DNA from: Paracrocinitomix sp039939375
GTDB lineage: Bacteria > Bacteroidota > Bacteroidia > Flavobacteriales_D > Crocinitomicaceae
Assembly: GCA_039939375.1 (NCBI GenBank)
Contig: JBDVJO010000010.1
Coordinates: 310,001 to 374,000, forward strand
Direction of reading: 5' to 3'
DNA: 64,000 nt
This document shows, one piece after another, positions 43,795 through 52,739 of the stretch; positions within the stretch are counted from its first letter, which is position 1, and each line of letters opens with the position of its first letter. The notes under the pieces were generated by a model. That model made no database searches. It was not told where the DNA came from and worked only from the letters and a program-made list of their open reading frames with translations. The position numbers were made by a program, and so were the translations under genes.

Positions 43795-45084
43795 ATGAAA
43801 TTTACAGAACTGAATCTTGATGATTCGCTATTAGAGGCGATATCGTACATGGGCTTCGAGAACGCCACACCAATACAGGCACAAGCCATTCCAATAATAC
43901 TAGATAACAAAGACATTTTAGCCTGCGCCCAAACTGGAACAGGAAAAACGGGTGCCTTTGTTTTACCCATTTTAAATAAACTTGTTGGCAAGGAGGATAC
44001 CTCTGTCAATACTTTAATAATTGTTCCAACCAGAGAATTAGCGATTCAAATTGAACAGCAAATTCAAGGCTTGTCCTATTTTGTTTCTGTTGGATCTAAA
44101 GCTGTTTACGGCGGTGGAACGGGGAAAGACTTTCAAGAAGAAAAAGATGCACTAACAAAAGGTTGTGACATTATTGTAGCCACTCCGGGTAAACTTCTTT
44201 CTCATCTAAAAATGGGATATGTTAAGTTTGACAAGGTGCAGCACTTAGTAATGGATGAAGCAGACCGAATGTTAGACATGGGATTCATTGATGATTTAAA
44301 AAAGATCATTTCGTACCTCCCTAAAAAGCATCAAACATTATTGTTTTCGGCGACAATGCCTCCTAACATTAGGTCTTTAGCGAAATCAATTTGCCATAAT
44401 CCGGAGGAGATTTCACTTTCTATATCAAAACCTGCAGCTGGTGTTAAGCAGCAGATTTTCATGGCTTTTGACAATCAAAAATCAAAGTTGATCGCCCATA
44501 TTCTGAAAGAAAGGAAAGAATATGACAGTATTATCATTTTCTCTTCTACCAAAGCTAAAGTGTCTGATATCGTCAGAGATTTAGGAAGAGCTGGTTTTCC
44601 AGCAAAGGGTATTTCATCCAACCTAGAGCAAGATAAGCGTGAAGAAGTATTGCGTGGATTCCGCTCTAAACGAATTAGAATATTAGTTGCCACAGATGTT
44701 ATGTCTAGAGGAATAGACATCAAAGAAATCAATATGGTGATTAACTATGATGTGCCGAATGATGCTGAAGATTATGTTCACAGAGTTGGACGTACTGCAA
44801 GAGCAAACACCAAAGGTGAAGCCATTACGCTTGTCAACCCAAAAGACATGCACAAGTTTGCCAGAATAGAGAAGTTAATAGAACGTGATTTTGAAAAAAC
44901 GCAACCTCCAAAAGAATTAGGTGACGGACCAGAATGGGTGGCACCTAAAAAAGGCAAAGGCGGAGGTAAACGCAACTTTAGCAAAGGCGGCAACAATAAA
45001 AGTAAAGGCGGTAAAAAACCTTTTAAGAAGAAGTGGAACAATAAAAAAGGTGGTAGGGATAATTCTTCAAAACCTAAACAATAA
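43795..45084 (+). CDS. DEAD-box RNA helicase, RhlE-like
   Basis: 429 residues. Q motif (MGFENATPIQAQAIP), AQTGTGKT (Walker A), PTRELAIQIE, VMDEADRMLDMGF (DEAD box), SATMP, and HRVGRTARAN in motif VI are all intact. After residue 375 the protein ends in a Gly/Lys/Arg/Asn-rich tail (GGGKRNFSKGGNNKSKGGKK) typical of RhlE/CsdA proteins that bind structured RNA. It is likely to act in ribosome assembly or mRNA turnover, often at low temperature. The 3' end overlaps the convergent tocopherol-cyclase-like gene by 11 bases. Confidence 0.92.
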   Translation: MKFTELNLDDSLLEAISYMGFENATPIQAQAIPIILDNKDILACAQTGTGKTGAFVLPILNKLVGKEDTSVNTLIIVPTRELAIQIEQQIQGLSYFVSVGSKAVYGGGTGKDFQEEKDALTKGCDIIVATPGKLLSHLKMGYVKFDKVQHLVMDEADRMLDMGFIDDLKKIISYLPKKHQTLLFSATMPPNIRSLAKSICHNPEEISLSISKPAAGVKQQIFMAFDNQKSKLIAHILKERKEYDSIIIFSSTKAKVSDIVRDLGRAGFPAKGISSNLEQDKREEVLRGFRSKRIRILVATDVMSRGIDIKEINMVINYDVPNDAEDYVHRVGRTARANTKGEAITLVNPKDMHKFARIEKLIERDFEKTQPPKELGDGPEWVAPKKGKGGGKRNFSKGGNNKSKGGKKPFKKKWNNKKGGRDNSSKPKQ

Positions 45085-46039
45085 TCTCTTCAATCTTACC
45101 CGCAACTTCAAGTCCTGCGTTTCTTCCAGCATCTTCAAAGATAATATTACCGGCTTTTTTATCGGTTAGCTGTATATTGAGCACCGATTGCATGCTCTCC
45201 TCTATTCTACCATCCATGAATCCTGAAATTGGAGCAGCTAAAGTAGTTCCAATAGCTCTTTGTGCATTTATTTCTAAACGAAATTTCCGGTTCTCGTAAA
45301 CCAGCTGAACTGTCTTTTCTGAAACCTGTGATTTTCTTAATTTAGTTCCGTTATAAGTTGTAAACTCTATCAATCTATCTTTTAACCAAAGTCCTGCAAT
45401 GAAGCCTATAAATCGGGTTCCGGCATAGGGAATTTTCGCAACTGACGATTTTAGCGAGATTCCGGGTTCTGAAAAGTGATTGCTTTGCATCCAGATATAA
45501 GCAGAAGGAAAAGATCTTCCCCAGTCTTTTTCCATATAACCTTTGCCTCCATTGAAATCTGCACGCTCACCGCGAATGTTTAAGGTGCCTTCAATATCGT
45601 GATCCATACTTAATATACCGTGATAACACTCCATCCTGGGTAAAAAGGAAAAAGGCCCCATGATGCCAGGAGACAGCAGAGATGATGACCAAGGAACTTG
45701 ATTTTTAAAGCGCAAACCTCCTGAAACATTTTCTAAATCTAAATTGATTTCATTAGCAGTAAAATGGTTCTTGAGAATGGACAAGTCAAAAACATCTTTT
45801 TTTGCTTTAAAATCTGCCGCATCAAACTTTATATAATCTGCCGTCTTTTTGATTCCATCTAAAACCTGAATAAAGGCCTGTTTATCCCCCTTTTCATCCA
45901 TGGCAATTCCGGGAATAAAGGCGAATGCATGTTGTTCATCTTTACTTATTACTTTGTAATACCAGCCCTCAAAATAACGCCTGGTTCTTTTGTGACCATG
46001 ATAATTTTCAGGATGATATAAATTTTTGATTTTGCTCAC
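45074..46039 (-). CDS. Tocopherol cyclase-like protein (GTG start)
   Basis: 321 residues matching the tocopherol cyclase family pattern: HGHKRTRRYFEGWYYKVISK near the start, RMECYHGILSMDHDIEG in the middle, and GGKGYMEKDWGRSFPSAYIW followed by MQSNHF. Plant and cyanobacterial members close the chromanol ring of vitamin E. This organism is not expected to make tocopherol and no prenyltransferase genes are near, so the substrate is probably another lipid or the role is structural. Start is GTG: an in-frame stop lies 15 bases upstream and no ATG is available. Confidence 0.8.
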   Translation of the reverse strand: MSKIKNLYHPENYHGHKRTRRYFEGWYYKVISKDEQHAFAFIPGIAMDEKGDKQAFIQVLDGIKKTADYIKFDAADFKAKKDVFDLSILKNHFTANEINLDLENVSGGLRFKNQVPWSSSLLSPGIMGPFSFLPRMECYHGILSMDHDIEGTLNIRGERADFNGGKGYMEKDWGRSFPSAYIWMQSNHFSEPGISLKSSVAKIPYAGTRFIGFIAGLWLKDRLIEFTTYNGTKLRKSQVSEKTVQLVYENRKFRLEINAQRAIGTTLAAPISGFMDGRIEESMQSVLNIQLTDKKAGNIIFEDAGRNAGLEVAGKIEEIIV

Positions 46040-46076
46040 AGACCAAATTTCTTAAACAACAATGAATACAACTTTA

Positions 46077-46123
46077 AGTTCAACTAAAAATAGAGCGCAA
46101 GCTCTTAGACTCCAGGTTGAACT
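46077..46123 (-). terminator. Nested hairpin, probable terminator of the VOC gene
   Basis: An inner stem AGAGC/GCTCT (46092-46096 with 46101-46105) closes a GCAA tetraloop, and on the minus strand it is followed by TATTTTTA. An outer perfect 8-base stem, AGTTCAAC (46077-46084) with GTTGAACT (46116-46123), encloses it and reaches into the VOC stop codon. Two alternative structures are possible. Confidence 0.55.
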
Positions 46124-46493
46124 ACCTGTGCTGATCAATCAAAATCACATTTCCATCCGGATCGGTCAATGTTAAACTCGCTGGTCCTTCTGAATTTTCA
46201 TCTGCTTCTGCGATTAATTTTAATCCTTTTGCTTTAAAGTCTTTTTGTAATTTTCTGATATCTGAAAACTCATTTAAGTTTTGTGCGTTTTCATCCCATC
46301 CAGGATTAAAAGTCAACAAATTACCTTCAAACATCCCTTGAAACAACCCTACTAACGCATTACCATTTTTCATGATTAGATAATTCATCTCCATGCTTCC
46401 TCCAAAACTTGAAAAACCTAACTTTTCGTAAAACTCTTTTGACTCTTTTAAGTCTTTTACATTTAGACTAATTGAAAATGCCCCTAATTCCAT
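46122..46493 (-). CDS. VOC (glyoxalase/bleomycin-resistance) family protein
   Basis: A 123-residue single-module protein with the paired beta-alpha-beta-beta-beta units of the vicinal oxygen chelate fold. The first half opens SISLNVKDLKESKEFYEKLG, the second half ends SLTLTDPDGNVILIDQHR, where the DPDGN turn and following strand are typical. Members include dioxygenases, lyases and drug-binding proteins; the specific activity cannot be assigned, though small stand-alone proteins like this often bind metal or a small ligand. Single gene, divergent from the TraB-headed gene. Confidence 0.85.
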   Translation of the reverse strand: MELGAFSISLNVKDLKESKEFYEKLGFSSFGGSMEMNYLIMKNGNALVGLFQGMFEGNLLTFNPGWDENAQNLNEFSDIRKLQKDFKAKGLKLIAEADENSEGPASLTLTDPDGNVILIDQHR

Positions 46494-46645
46494 ATTTATT
46501 TTTTTGATGAGATCCGAAAATACGGATTTGGAATGGCAAATAATAAATTGTCATCCACTTTAACCAATTTTAAGAAATATGTTTTCTAAAAAAGCGTATC
46601 TTATTGCCTCATTTGAATTATAGAATAAACGCAACAAGCAACTTA

Positions 46646-49600
46646 ATGAATTATATCAAACTTTTTTTACCCCTATTCATTGTTTTTACTAGTCTGACAG
46701 GTTTTAGCCAAAAAAAATACCAAGGTTTACTTTGGGAGATTTCAGGAAATGGCTTAACAGAGTCAAGTTACCTGTACGGAACAATGCACGTTTCAAACAA
46801 ATTGGCATTTAACGTAAGTGATTCATTTTATATCTGTTTGTCAAAAGCGCAAGGAATTGCCTTAGAATCTTCTCCAGCAGCTTGGATGGAAGAATACCGT
46901 GACATGGGTGCTTTCTCAGGCGGTGGTTACGATTTCGGTTCAGACTTTTACTCTAAAGCTTTTAAAGTGAAAGAGCCAAAAACAGAGGTTATTTTTGATT
47001 TGTTAGAAAACAAAAACGGTTTAATGAATCAAATCTTATATCGTTTTAATCCTGGCAATGAAGATTATCAAGAGAACACCTTTTTAGATATGTTTATTTT
47101 TCAAGCTGGAGCAAAAAATGAAAAACCAATTTTCAGTTTAGAAGAGTTGGATGAAGTCATGAAACTATCAGTAAAATCAATGACTCCAGACAAAGAGAAA
47201 GAAAGAGACAATAGCAATAACAATTATTTAGAAAAAGACGGACAACAAAAGTTTGTTCAATTAGAAGAAGCTTATCGCAGAGGAGATCTTGATAAAATTG
47301 ATTCTTTAAGCAAATCAGACACACCTACACAAGTGTATCATAAATACTTCATAGTTGAGAGAAATAAAAATATGGTGAGAAGAATGGACTCGTTAATGCG
47401 AATTCAATCGTTGTTTACAGGAATTGGAGCTGCTCACTTACCAGGTGATGAAGGCGCTATTCAACTATTAAGAGATATGGGCTACAAGGTTCGTCCTGTC
47501 AACGTGAAATCAACTGGGAAGTCTCATAAAATGAGAAAAAAGTTTGAAAACACGTACAGACCAATCAAGTTTTCACCTACCAAAACGACAGACGGATTTG
47601 TAACTGTTTCCACTCCAGGCGAACTATTTGAAATGCCTACAAACAAAAGAGGTAAAATGGAGTATTTATGTCCAGAGCCTGTAAATGGCGGATACTTTTC
47701 AATTATCAGATTATTCACCTACGGTCCTATTTTTAATAAAACACCAGAATATTACAAATCTACTTTTGACAGTCTACTCTATATCGCCACCCCAGGTGAA
47801 ATGATGAAAAAAGAAGAAATTACTGTAAACGGTCACATAGGTTATAACATCTTGACTAAAACATCTAAAAACGCATTCGTAAATTACAATGTCATCTTTT
47901 CTCCTACAGAAATCTTGGTATTTAAAGGATCAGGAATTGACACTTATATTCAAAAAACAGAACCACAAAGTTTTTTCACCAAAATTGAGCTTTCACCCAA
48001 CTCGTCAGAATGGACAAAAGTTAGCCCAAAATTTGGGGGAGCAAAATGGAAAATGAAAGGAATGGTTTCAGGGCAAGACATGATTAAAGGCATGGATGAA
48101 ACGATAATAGACCCCATGTTCCAATCCTATGACAACACTACTAAAGAGTATTTTCAAGTAATGCGATACAGCTATAATGACTTGGATTATATTGAAGAAG
48201 ATTCTTTTGACTTAACCTATCTTGGTAAAATTTACGGCAAAGAATTAGGCTATGATGTTGATCAAAGTGAATTCACCGCAAAATCAGGCTATAGCTACGT
48301 TGACCAAACTTTAAAGCGCAAAGAAGAAAGAAAAAATCAAGTTGAAGAATTAAAAGTGAGAATCTTTACGCAAGGCGGTTTATATTATTTAATGTCAACT
48401 ACTGCATCAAAAGATAATGCGAGCACCTTCTTTAATTCTTTTGAGTTTACAGATTTCATTATAGACAATGAATATGAAGAGTACGTTGATACAACTTTAC
48501 ATTACTCTGCTTCTACTCTAAAGGTTGATGAAAAGCCAGATTACAATGCTATGTATGCAGGATTAGGCGGTTACAAAGATGATGACGAAGAAGATAAGTC
48601 GCACTTAGGTGCTACAGAAACTAAAATGCACTACTCTACTAAATCGAATGAATCAATTTATGTAGGTTATTCAAAATTCCATGATTATGACGGAGCCGAT
48701 TCGCTTCAAGATTTCTGGGATTATAGAAAAGAGCGTTTAGCTGATGAAAATCAAATGCTTGTTACCAGAGAAGTAGAAAAAGAAATTGAAGGCGATAAAA
48801 CTCTTTCTTTTGTACTAACCGATACGGGGTCGTCTAAAGGGATCATGACATTATTACATTTACATCATGGTGTATTATATACCGTCCAAACCCTAATTGA
48901 CACAGTAAAAGGACCTTCAAAATATGCGCAAACATTCTTCGATACTTTCAAACCAAGCGACACTTTAATTGGGAGAGATATTTTTGAAGATAAAGCCCAA
49001 GTTTGGTACGATCACATTTTTAGCGAAGACAGTTTAAACAAAGTAAACGCAATTAAAAGTATTAGAAACATTGATTTTACTGAGAACGATATCGACAAGA
49101 TTGCTAAAGTATACACTGAATACGAATTTGATGAGGATACGGAAATTTCTGATAGAGAAAAGCTAATCATGTCTTTAGGAAATGTAGAGCATCAAGATGC
49201 TTATGATTTCTTGAATGGGGTTTATGACACCAATAACTTCAAGTCTGATTTGCAATTTATTGTCTTAAAGTGCTTCTCTTATACTGAGACCAAAGAGGCT
49301 TATGACGCCATTGAAAATCAACTTTTAAACAACACACCTTTTACAGAGAACGATCAAAAATTGAATTTCTTCAACAACCTTTACGACTCGTTAGAGTTGG
49401 CCAAGTCTTATTTCCCTAAAATGTTAGAATTGTCTCAATATCCTGAATACAAACCATATGTGGTGGAATTACTTTCATACGGATATCAAGAAGAAATCTT
49501 TTCATTTAGCGATTTCAGCTCTGAGAAGAGTTCAATTTTTAGAAATGCTAATATTGAGCTAAAAAGAACCGTAGCCAATCAAGAATCTGATAAGAAACAG

Positions 49601-50263
49601 AACAACTATTATTTTGGAGGAACCTCTCAAACGGCAGCTTACCACAACCTGTTTTTAGATTACTATGCTTTAATGTGTGGATTCAAGAAAAACGGAGATA
49701 AAGATGTAAATCAATTCTTTGACGAAATTCACCGAATTAAAAACAAAAAGTTCCTGGTTGAAGCAGAAATCATTCATCATAAACTTGGAATGCCAGTAGA
49801 TACGGCAAAAATTAATGAAGTAACCGCAGACCTTGAATATCAAATTTGGGCTTACAATAGACTTGATAAAAACGATATGCTTGACTACTTCACCCCTAGT
49901 ATCACTCAAGAGGACATGGCTTTTGCTTCTTTATATAATTATGGATATGACGAGGAGGAAGACACAGCATTCTTTGTTAAAAAAGTTCTGATAGACAATG
50001 GATCAGATTTAGGATACATCTACTTTTTCAAAAGAAAGACAAAGAAGAATAAAAATTACATGATTGATTATGTTGGTCTTCAACCTGTGGATGAGAAAGA
50101 ATTTAAAACACTTGATTTAGAAACTAAAAAAGGCCTTTCTGTCAGAAATGACGAAGAAATGGAACTGACAATTGATAAAACAATTGAAATTTTTGAAATG
50201 AGTAATAGGAAACGAGTGGTATTGACCAGCTTCAATTGGGGCGGTTGGGGCGGCCTCTTCTAA
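46646..50263 (+). CDS. Very large secreted protein with N-terminal TraB/GumN domain
   Basis: 1205 residues from the ATG at 46646, which begins a signal peptide (MNYIKLFLPLFIVFTSLTGFS); the longer frame from TTG 46604 would hide it. Residues 25-290 match TraB/GumN (DUF377-like) proteins, with YLYGTMHVS (GTMH at 45-48) and the second metal-type motif GAAH at 261-264 in GIGAAHLPGDEG. Ordinary TraB/GumN proteins are about 280-300 residues. The remaining 900 residues are mixed alpha/beta, with repeated helical elements after about residue 800, and match nothing I know. No transmembrane helix or T9SS tail is seen; it ends NWGGWGGLF. TraB relatives are thought to be metal-dependent peptidases, but this is not settled. 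Confidence 0.85.
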   Translation: MNYIKLFLPLFIVFTSLTGFSQKKYQGLLWEISGNGLTESSYLYGTMHVSNKLAFNVSDSFYICLSKAQGIALESSPAAWMEEYRDMGAFSGGGYDFGSDFYSKAFKVKEPKTEVIFDLLENKNGLMNQILYRFNPGNEDYQENTFLDMFIFQAGAKNEKPIFSLEELDEVMKLSVKSMTPDKEKERDNSNNNYLEKDGQQKFVQLEEAYRRGDLDKIDSLSKSDTPTQVYHKYFIVERNKNMVRRMDSLMRIQSLFTGIGAAHLPGDEGAIQLLRDMGYKVRPVNVKSTGKSHKMRKKFENTYRPIKFSPTKTTDGFVTVSTPGELFEMPTNKRGKMEYLCPEPVNGGYFSIIRLFTYGPIFNKTPEYYKSTFDSLLYIATPGEMMKKEEITVNGHIGYNILTKTSKNAFVNYNVIFSPTEILVFKGSGIDTYIQKTEPQSFFTKIELSPNSSEWTKVSPKFGGAKWKMKGMVSGQDMIKGMDETIIDPMFQSYDNTTKEYFQVMRYSYNDLDYIEEDSFDLTYLGKIYGKELGYDVDQSEFTAKSGYSYVDQTLKRKEERKNQVEELKVRIFTQGGLYYLMSTTASKDNASTFFNSFEFTDFIIDNEYEEYVDTTLHYSASTLKVDEKPDYNAMYAGLGGYKDDDEEDKSHLGATETKMHYSTKSNESIYVGYSKFHDYDGADSLQDFWDYRKERLADENQMLVTREVEKEIEGDKTLSFVLTDTGSSKGIMTLLHLHHGVLYTVQTLIDTVKGPSKYAQTFFDTFKPSDTLIGRDIFEDKAQVWYDHIFSEDSLNKVNAIKSIRNIDFTENDIDKIAKVYTEYEFDEDTEISDREKLIMSLGNVEHQDAYDFLNGVYDTNNFKSDLQFIVLKCFSYTETKEAYDAIENQLLNNTPFTENDQKLNFFNNLYDSLELAKSYFPKMLELSQYPEYKPYVVELLSYGYQEEIFSFSDFSSEKSSIFRNANIELKRTVANQESDKKQNNYYFGGTSQTAAYHNLFLDYYALMCGFKKNGDKDVNQFFDEIHRIKNKKFLVEAEIIHHKLGMPVDTAKINEVTADLEYQIWAYNRLDKNDMLDYFTPSITQEDMAFASLYNYGYDEEEDTAFFVKKVLIDNGSDLGYIYFFKRKTKKNKNYMIDYVGLQPVDEKEFKTLDLETKKGLSVRNDEEMELTIDKTIEIFEMSNRKRVVLTSFNWGGWGGLF

Positions 50264-50264
50264 G

Positions 50265-50714
50265 CTAGCTTGGCATATAAAGAACTAATTCTAAAAAAGC
50301 TCTTAATGGTTTTAGGGCTTTGTTATCTAACACATCCGATTTTAAAGAGATTTTTTCAAAAGTCCTGTTGCTGGAATAGGCAGAAAAATAAGCAATCATT
50401 ACGTTCTCACTTGACTTTATCATGAAGGTAATACTTTGATTAGAAAGGTCATTATCGTTCCACATGGTTCTATTCCCTCCAATACTAATGAAGTTTCCAT
50501 TCACCTTCGCCTTATAACCTTCGTAATCAGAATATGGGCAGTATGGAGGTTGACAACGATCTATTCTAGAATAGTTTCTATCGCTCTCAAAGTTCAATTT
50601 AATGGATCCAGGAACCTCAAAAAAATACTCTGTGATTAACTCTGTATATTTCACATAACAAGATAGCAGCCTCTTATATCCTATGGGCTTTTTATCAAGT
50701 TTTAGAGTGATCAT
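50265..50714 (-). CDS. Hypothetical protein
   Basis: 149 residues, cytoplasmic by sequence: no signal peptide or membrane helix. Composition alternates strands and polar loops, with a Cys/Tyr/Pro cluster in RCQPPYCPYSDYEGYKAK and the strand SITFMIKSSENVMIAYFSAY. I do not recognise a family. It starts on the base after the nitronate monooxygenase stop, so it is the last gene of that minus-strand unit. Its stop lies 1 base from the stop of the TraB-headed gene on the other strand. Confidence 0.7.
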   Translation of the reverse strand: MITLKLDKKPIGYKRLLSCYVKYTELITEYFFEVPGSIKLNFESDRNYSRIDRCQPPYCPYSDYEGYKAKVNGNFISIGGNRTMWNDNDLSNQSITFMIKSSENVMIAYFSAYSSNRTFEKISLKSDVLDNKALKPLRAFLELVLYMPS

Positions 50715-51662
50715 TTACTTTTCAGTCAAATTTTTAATGATATCTGCAACGGGCTTAATCGCAGTTGTATATTCAATAGTAGGTCCAGCGCACCATACCG
50801 TTTTATAAGTTGCTGAAAAAGCAGATTTTTCAAGACTTTTCATTCCTTTTACAAAGGTCAGCATCTTCACCCATTTCTTTAATCGCTTATTTTTAGACAA
50901 AATACGTTCAAACCAATTTTGTCTTGTACCAATTTTTTGAACATAAGGTGTATTTATCACGGTGCAAGGCGTTCCAGATACTTTTGTGCTCATTACGATA
51001 TCTTTCGCACCATAATCCACACAAGCCTGCTTATACTCTTGAGAAACATCAGACTCTTCTGATGCAATAAACACAGAACCGATTGAAGCACCAATCGCTC
51101 CAAGCTTCATTACATCTTCCATTTGAGATGCGTTTCCAACTCCACCTGCAGATATCACTGGAATGTCACATTTCTCAGCCAATAATGGAATCAATTCTTT
51201 TGGATCCATTGGTCCAGCATGACCTCCTGCTTTATTATTTACTGCAATCACTGCATCAGCCCCTAATTCTTGAACTTTCAGAGCGAATTTTAAATCTACC
51301 ACATCACAAAAAACCTTAATTCCATGCGGTTTACAAGCATTAATCACTTCTTCTGGAGAACCTAAAGAGGTGATGATAAAATCAACTTTTTTCTCCACGC
51401 AAGTCTTTAATTGACCTGCCATTTTTGGGTTGGATTTATTTACGATCAAATTTACACCTAACCCACCTCCTGTGGTTGCAGCTCTAACTTCATCAATGGC
51501 TTTTCTGAACTCTTCGTCTGTCCTGTAATTTAAGGCCGGAACTGCTGCTGCAATGCCGTTATTAATTCCCGCAATTAACATTTTTGCGTTAGACACCAAA
51601 AACATTGGTGCCATTATTATTGGATATTTAATTCCTAAAATTTCAGTGAGGTCTTTTTGCAT
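50715..51662 (-). CDS. Nitronate monooxygenase (NMO/2-nitropropane dioxygenase family)
   Basis: 315-residue FMN-dependent TIM barrel that oxidises alkyl nitronates. Motifs: YPIIMAPMFLVSNAKM at the start, NLIVNK, VIAVNNKAGGHAGPMDP (catalytic-loop His and GGHxG) and PVISAGGVGNASQMEDVM with the phosphate-binding Gly run. Members also include enoyl reductases such as FabK, so the physiological role is less sure than the fold. It overlaps the preceding lipoprotein gene by one base (TAATG) and is followed directly by the hypothetical gene. Confidence 0.88.
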   Translation of the reverse strand: MQKDLTEILGIKYPIIMAPMFLVSNAKMLIAGINNGIAAAVPALNYRTDEEFRKAIDEVRAATTGGGLGVNLIVNKSNPKMAGQLKTCVEKKVDFIITSLGSPEEVINACKPHGIKVFCDVVDLKFALKVQELGADAVIAVNNKAGGHAGPMDPKELIPLLAEKCDIPVISAGGVGNASQMEDVMKLGAIGASIGSVFIASEESDVSQEYKQACVDYGAKDIVMSTKVSGTPCTVINTPYVQKIGTRQNWFERILSKNKRLKKWVKMLTFVKGMKSLEKSAFSATYKTVWCAGPTIEYTTAIKPVADIIKNLTEK

Positions 51663-52708
51663 TAGTTTTGATTGTCGTTTTGTTCTAGTCGATTATTGCG
51701 TTCAATACGGTAAACTCTATTACTTAATATTTGACCGTATTTTTTTGAATATTTAATATTGTAATCTACATAAGCTTTTTGCGCCCATTCTTGTGCAGCA
51801 TAGACGTCACCTTGAATCTCTGAATAAACTGCCATATTGTGACATGCTCTACCTGCTACTTTTCTTTTTGGTGATTCGGTATCTTTCAACCACAATTCAG
51901 CAGCCCCATCCCAGTCGTTTAAATCAGCTCTTCTTCTCGCTATTTTTAAATTTCGACTCCCTTTGTTGTAATAGTCTCTATAAACTCTGAAATATTGTCT
52001 TCTCACTCTTGAAGCATAAGCTCTTCCCATTTGGGTACTCAAATTTTTGACAATTTGATCTCTTCCCATGATTGCCGAGAGTGCCTTCACTGGGTTAATC
52101 CCGCTTCCCGTTTTAGAAATTCTATCTCTTACAAAATATTCATCTCTGATAATTTTGTTCTTTGGGTCATAAATCCTCCACCCAGTTGTGATTCTCGTTG
52201 TTGAAGTTGCTCTGTGCCTTGGCACTTGTACAGAACCTAATGGTGTATTTTGATTCACCATTTGCATGTCGTAATTCACTTTTGTATCTGTATCGAACAC
52301 TTCTAGCACGAACAACACTTGAACTCCGTTCGCATCACAAATTTGCTGAACTTCATTCCAATCCATTGGAGCCGGAAAAATGTCGGCCGCTCTATTATCT
52401 AGTGTCATGCTATCTAACAATGCAACATAAGTAAATCGCTTATTCGTTGTAAGCTCATCAAACATTCCTTGTGCAGCAGCATTAGAACCTGTTTCGTCTA
52501 ATTTTCCTTCTAAAGAAAGTGCATTATCTACAATATCAACCACTTTTCCCGCTCCTGATGAAAAGGTTCGGTTAATGACTCCAGCCGTTTCATATTCTTT
52601 TTCAAGAAAAACAATTGGTGGATCTGAAATTGTTAAGTAAACCTGATGTTTACATGATGTAACAACAAATAGAAGGGCAAAAAAAGATAAAAAGTAGATT
52701 CTTTTCAT
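51662..52708 (-). CDS. DUF6340-like lipoprotein
   Basis: 348 residues with a type II signal peptide (LSFFALLFVVTSCKHQ, lipid on Cys19). The mature start (YLTISDPPIVFLEKEYETAGVINRTF) resembles DUF6340, a Bacteroidota lipoprotein family of unknown role. The C-terminal third is helical, with TPR-like pairing (LNDWDGAAELWLKD, AGRACHNMAVYSEIQGDVYA, EWAQKAYVDYNIKY). It may be a periplasmic or outer-membrane scaffold. It lies 31 bases after the Fe-S subunit gene on the same strand and is coupled to the nitronate monooxygenase gene downstream. Confidence 0.8.
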   Translation of the reverse strand: MKRIYFLSFFALLFVVTSCKHQVYLTISDPPIVFLEKEYETAGVINRTFSSGAGKVVDIVDNALSLEGKLDETGSNAAAQGMFDELTTNKRFTYVALLDSMTLDNRAADIFPAPMDWNEVQQICDANGVQVLFVLEVFDTDTKVNYDMQMVNQNTPLGSVQVPRHRATSTTRITTGWRIYDPKNKIIRDEYFVRDRISKTGSGINPVKALSAIMGRDQIVKNLSTQMGRAYASRVRRQYFRVYRDYYNKGSRNLKIARRRADLNDWDGAAELWLKDTESPKRKVAGRACHNMAVYSEIQGDVYAAQEWAQKAYVDYNIKYSKKYGQILSNRVYRIERNNRLEQNDNQN

Positions 52709-52739
52709 TTTCGTGGATTTGATTGGTTCAAATCAGCTA

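Noticed and set aside
46604..46645. Longer TTG start for the TraB-headed protein
   Set aside because: The ATG at 46646 begins a proper signal peptide; the 14 extra residues are polar and unsupported.
50262..50271. Palindrome AAGCTAGCTT at the meeting point of the TraB-headed and hypothetical genes
   Set aside because: A 10-base palindrome without loop or T-run is too short to be a terminator and is expected by chance where two TAG/TAA stops meet.
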